From: Bacteroidales bacterium UBA1197
Lineage (GTDB): Bacteria; Bacteroidota; Bacteroidia; Bacteroidales; UBA932
Direction: 5' to 3'
NCBI GenBank assembly: GCA_002309995.1
Contig: DBYB01000001.1
Span: 1-8,330, forward strand
DNA: 8,330 nt
The position numbers were made by a program, and so were the translations under genes. The notes under the pieces were generated by a model that did no database searches, had not been told where the DNA came from, and saw only the letters and a program-made list of their open reading frames with translations. Positions 6,889 through 8,330 of the stretch are shown piece by piece (position 1 is the stretch's first letter; each line of letters starts with the position of its first letter).

Positions 6889-7064
6889 AGTTTCTTCTTA
6901 CTACCGGCAGCCTGGGTGAAATCCTTCTCAAACTGCTTGATGCGCAGCCCGGGCTCCAGGAACGAAAACCGGTGCTCCGGAAAACGTTTTTCAAGAAAAA
7001 GGCTCGTGTAGAGCGTGGTGGAATTCTTCCCCTTTGGGCTTCCGTTGACAATCAGGACTTTCAT
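6885..7064 (-). pseudogene. 5' fragment of a flavodoxin-fold NAD(P)H oxidoreductase gene
   Basis: A 59-codon minus-strand frame from ATG 7064 to TAA 6885. It starts MKVLIVNGSPKGKNSTTLYT, which is the first beta strand and FMN-phosphate-binding loop (NGSPKGKNS) of flavodoxin-like NAD(P)H-dependent oxidoreductases. Such proteins usually run to 170 residues or more. Here the family-like sequence continues to about residue 52 (EKDFTQA), then the frame ends with GSKKKL and a stop inside the end of the Fic gene. The rest of the flavodoxin fold is missing, so the product cannot bind FMN normally. The ATG overlaps the stop of the ROK kinase gene as ATGA, the normal coupled layout, so the 5' end is original. 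The 3' part was probably lost when the accessory region arrived. Confidence 0.75.
6888..6915. other. Probable boundary between accessory region and host backbone
   Basis: To the left lies the Fic gene of the defence region. To the right lies the cut-off flavoprotein gene and its GC-rich operon. Family-like flavoprotein sequence ends at about 6905-6915, so the join falls in this short stretch. No transposase, integrase or clear repeat marks it here. Confidence 0.5.
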
Positions 7065-8020
7065 AATGCGAGTGCGGCGGCGCCCAGAATGGCGGCGTCG
7101 GATTCTTTGAGCGGCGAGAAGAGCAACATCACCTTGTTGCGCCAGAGCGATACCACATTGTCGTTCATGGCCTTGCGGATGGGTTCCTCCAGGAACTCGC
7201 GAGCGCGGGCCAGTCCGCCGAATAGGATGATGGCCTCCGGTGCGGAGAACGCAATGAAGTCGGCCAGGCTCTCGCCCAGAATCCGGCCGGTATACTCGAA
7301 CACGCGCAGCGCCAGATTGTCGCCCTGCCGGGCCGCGTCGTAAACGTCTTTAGACGTAATCTTTACGTTATTGCGGAGCAGCGAGGGGGCGTCTTTGTCT
7401 TCGCCGGCCTCAAGCCACTCCTGTGCGGTGCGGGCCACGCCGGTTGCGCTGGTGTAGGCCTCCAGGCAGCCCCGCTTTCCGCAGCCGCAGAGACGCCCGT
7501 CGCGGATGGCGCAGGTGTGACCCAGCTCACCGGCGAATCCGTCATGGCCGTAAACCACCTTGCCGTCAATCACGATGCCCGATCCCACCCCGGTGCCCAG
7601 CGTGATTACGATAAAGTTCTTCATGCCGCGCGCGGCGCCGTAGAGCATCTCGCCCATCGCGGCGGCGTTCGCGTCGTTGGTCAGGGTGACGGGGATTCCG
7701 TTCATGCGCTCCTGCAGCATCTTGGCGATCGGCACACGGCCGTTGCGGGCCCACGCCACGTTGGGCGCGTTCTCGATCTCGCCGGTGTAGTAGTTGCCGT
7801 TGGGCGCGCCCATGCCGATTCCCTTGATGCGGCCTTCCGCACCGGCTTTTTCAATCAGCGGGTGCAGCGCGTCGGAGAGGCTGTCTACGAATTCGGTGGC
7901 GTCCGTGTGGTCGTCGGAACGGATGACACACTGGGCCAGGATATTCCCTTCGGCGTCCACCACGCCGCATTTGGTGGTCTGGCCGCCTACGTCGATTCCA
8001 AGAACAAGGTCTTTTGCCAT
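7061..8020 (-). CDS. ROK-family sugar kinase (glucokinase-type)
   Basis: A 319-residue ROK kinase that probably phosphorylates glucose or a related hexose with ATP in the cytoplasm. The ATP phosphate loop GIDVGGQTTK (D10, G12, G13, K17) is at the N-terminus. The catalytic Asp is D116 in NDANAAAMGE. ELGH (E165, H168) and CGCGKRGCLE (C178, C180, C185) supply the ROK zinc site, and FGGLA lies near the C-terminus. It resembles ROK glucokinases common in Bacteroidales, but glucose cannot be told from GlcNAc or mannose by motif. I start at ATG 8020, because the in-frame ATG at 8083 would add 21 residues overlapping the upstream gene, while homologues begin just before the GIDVGG loop. The stop overlaps the flavoprotein ATG (ATGA), and the upstream gene ends ten bases before the start. 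Confidence 0.93.
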   Translation of the reverse strand: MAKDLVLGIDVGGQTTKCGVVDAEGNILAQCVIRSDDHTDATEFVDSLSDALHPLIEKAGAEGRIKGIGMGAPNGNYYTGEIENAPNVAWARNGRVPIAKMLQERMNGIPVTLTNDANAAAMGEMLYGAARGMKNFIVITLGTGVGSGIVIDGKVVYGHDGFAGELGHTCAIRDGRLCGCGKRGCLEAYTSATGVARTAQEWLEAGEDKDAPSLLRNNVKITSKDVYDAARQGDNLALRVFEYTGRILGESLADFIAFSAPEAIILFGGLARAREFLEEPIRKAMNDNVVSLWRNKVMLLFSPLKESDAAILGAAALAL

Positions 8021-8030
8021 AACAGTTTTG

Positions 8031-8330
8031 TTATTCTGCGTCTTTGGTGAGGTTGTAGCTGAGATTTCGGGCCATGCGGTCAATGTCGCGGCGGTAGCCG
8101 TTCAGCACGATGGGCTCTTCCGTGGTGTTGACCGTGATGCGGTCTTCGTACATGCGCGTGAAGCGTGCGGTTTTGCTCTTCAGGCGGAAGGTGACCTGGC
8201 CGGGCGCCTCGTTTTCCACCTCGTAGCCCCACTGCTCGAAGCAGGCCAGCACCGCGTCGCGATACTCGGTGAAGCTGCCGCCCAGGTAGACCTTGCGCTT
8301 GGTGAAGGCAAAGTAGGGATAGGCCGCCGC
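8031..8330 (-). CDS. C-terminal part of an unidentified protein (runs off the window)
   Basis: The minus-strand frame ending at TAA 8031-8033 is open through all 99 codons to the window edge, so the start lies beyond 8330. A GTG at 8252 is in frame but need not be the start, since the sequence before it (TKRKVYLGGSFTEYRDA) looks equally coding. The visible part is soluble, mixed alpha/beta, with no membrane helix and no catalytic motif I recognise. It is GC-rich like the ROK gene, with the same strand and a ten-base gap, so it is probably the gene before the kinase in one operon. Confidence 0.8.
   Translation of the reverse strand, partial: AAAYPYFAFTKRKVYLGGSFTEYRDAVLACFEQWGYEVENEAPGQVTFRLKSKTARFTRMYEDRITVNTTEEPIVLNGYRRDIDRMARNLSYNLTKDAE

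Noticed and set aside
7517..8050. Plus-strand 177-codon frame opposite the ROK gene
   Set aside because: An antisense shadow of the ROK kinase, which has all family motifs.
1..8330. CRISPR array, tRNA, rRNA, transposase or integrase
   Set aside because: No regularly spaced repeats, no cloverleaf or rRNA signature, and no protein with recombinase or transposase motifs was seen.

Overview
The window looks like a stretch of Bacteroidetes chromosome, most likely order Bacteroidales. Three things support this: two matches to the Bacteroidetes promoter -7 element (TAnnTTTG), the lack of clear Shine-Dalgarno sequences before most starts, and a sugar kinase of the type common in Bacteroidales. Its left four fifths (about 1-6888) is a defence-type accessory region. 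Its right end (about 6905-8330) is visibly more GC-rich and reads as ordinary host backbone.

Left block, all on the + strand. An abortive-infection C-terminal (Abi_C) protein (29-667) is followed one base later by a complete type I restriction subunit HsdR (669-3746). Its partners hsdM and hsdS are not in the window and would be expected upstream. After an 87-base gap come three tightly spaced genes: a small one-helix membrane protein (3834-4253), a small lipoprotein (4258-4608), and a membrane-anchored NERD nuclease-like protein with a C-terminal topoisomerase-type zinc ribbon (4620-5366). A strong intrinsic terminator (5444-5477) closes the block. No promoter was seen between hsdR and the triad, so all five genes may share one transcript.

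Middle block (5367-6006). It holds the terminator, a minus-strand remnant resembling the N-terminus of an Abi-family protein (5498-5767), and a plus-strand promoter (5744-5774). That promoter would fire into a short structured segment ending in CCGGG plus seven T (about 5781-5836), a candidate small RNA or attenuated leader. The block ends in a compact control region for the next gene: a perfect 14-bp palindrome, a TAnnTTTG box, and a repeated half-site just before the start codon.

Right block. A Fic AMP-transferase with an N-terminal helix-turn-helix and a built-in inhibitory motif (6007-6888) converges on, and overlaps by four bases, the cut-off 5' end of a flavodoxin-like oxidoreductase gene (6885-7064, minus). 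That gene is the last member of a minus-strand operon containing a ROK sugar kinase (7061-8020) and an unidentified protein that runs off the window (8031-8330). The simplest reading is that the accessory region was inserted into, or deleted part of, the flavoprotein gene, so a boundary lies near 6888-6915.

How it may work together (inference): HsdR cuts unmodified incoming DNA, and the Abi_C and Fic proteins are plausible second-line growth-arrest factors. The membrane-lipoprotein-NERD triad is the least familiar part and the best candidate for an undescribed module.
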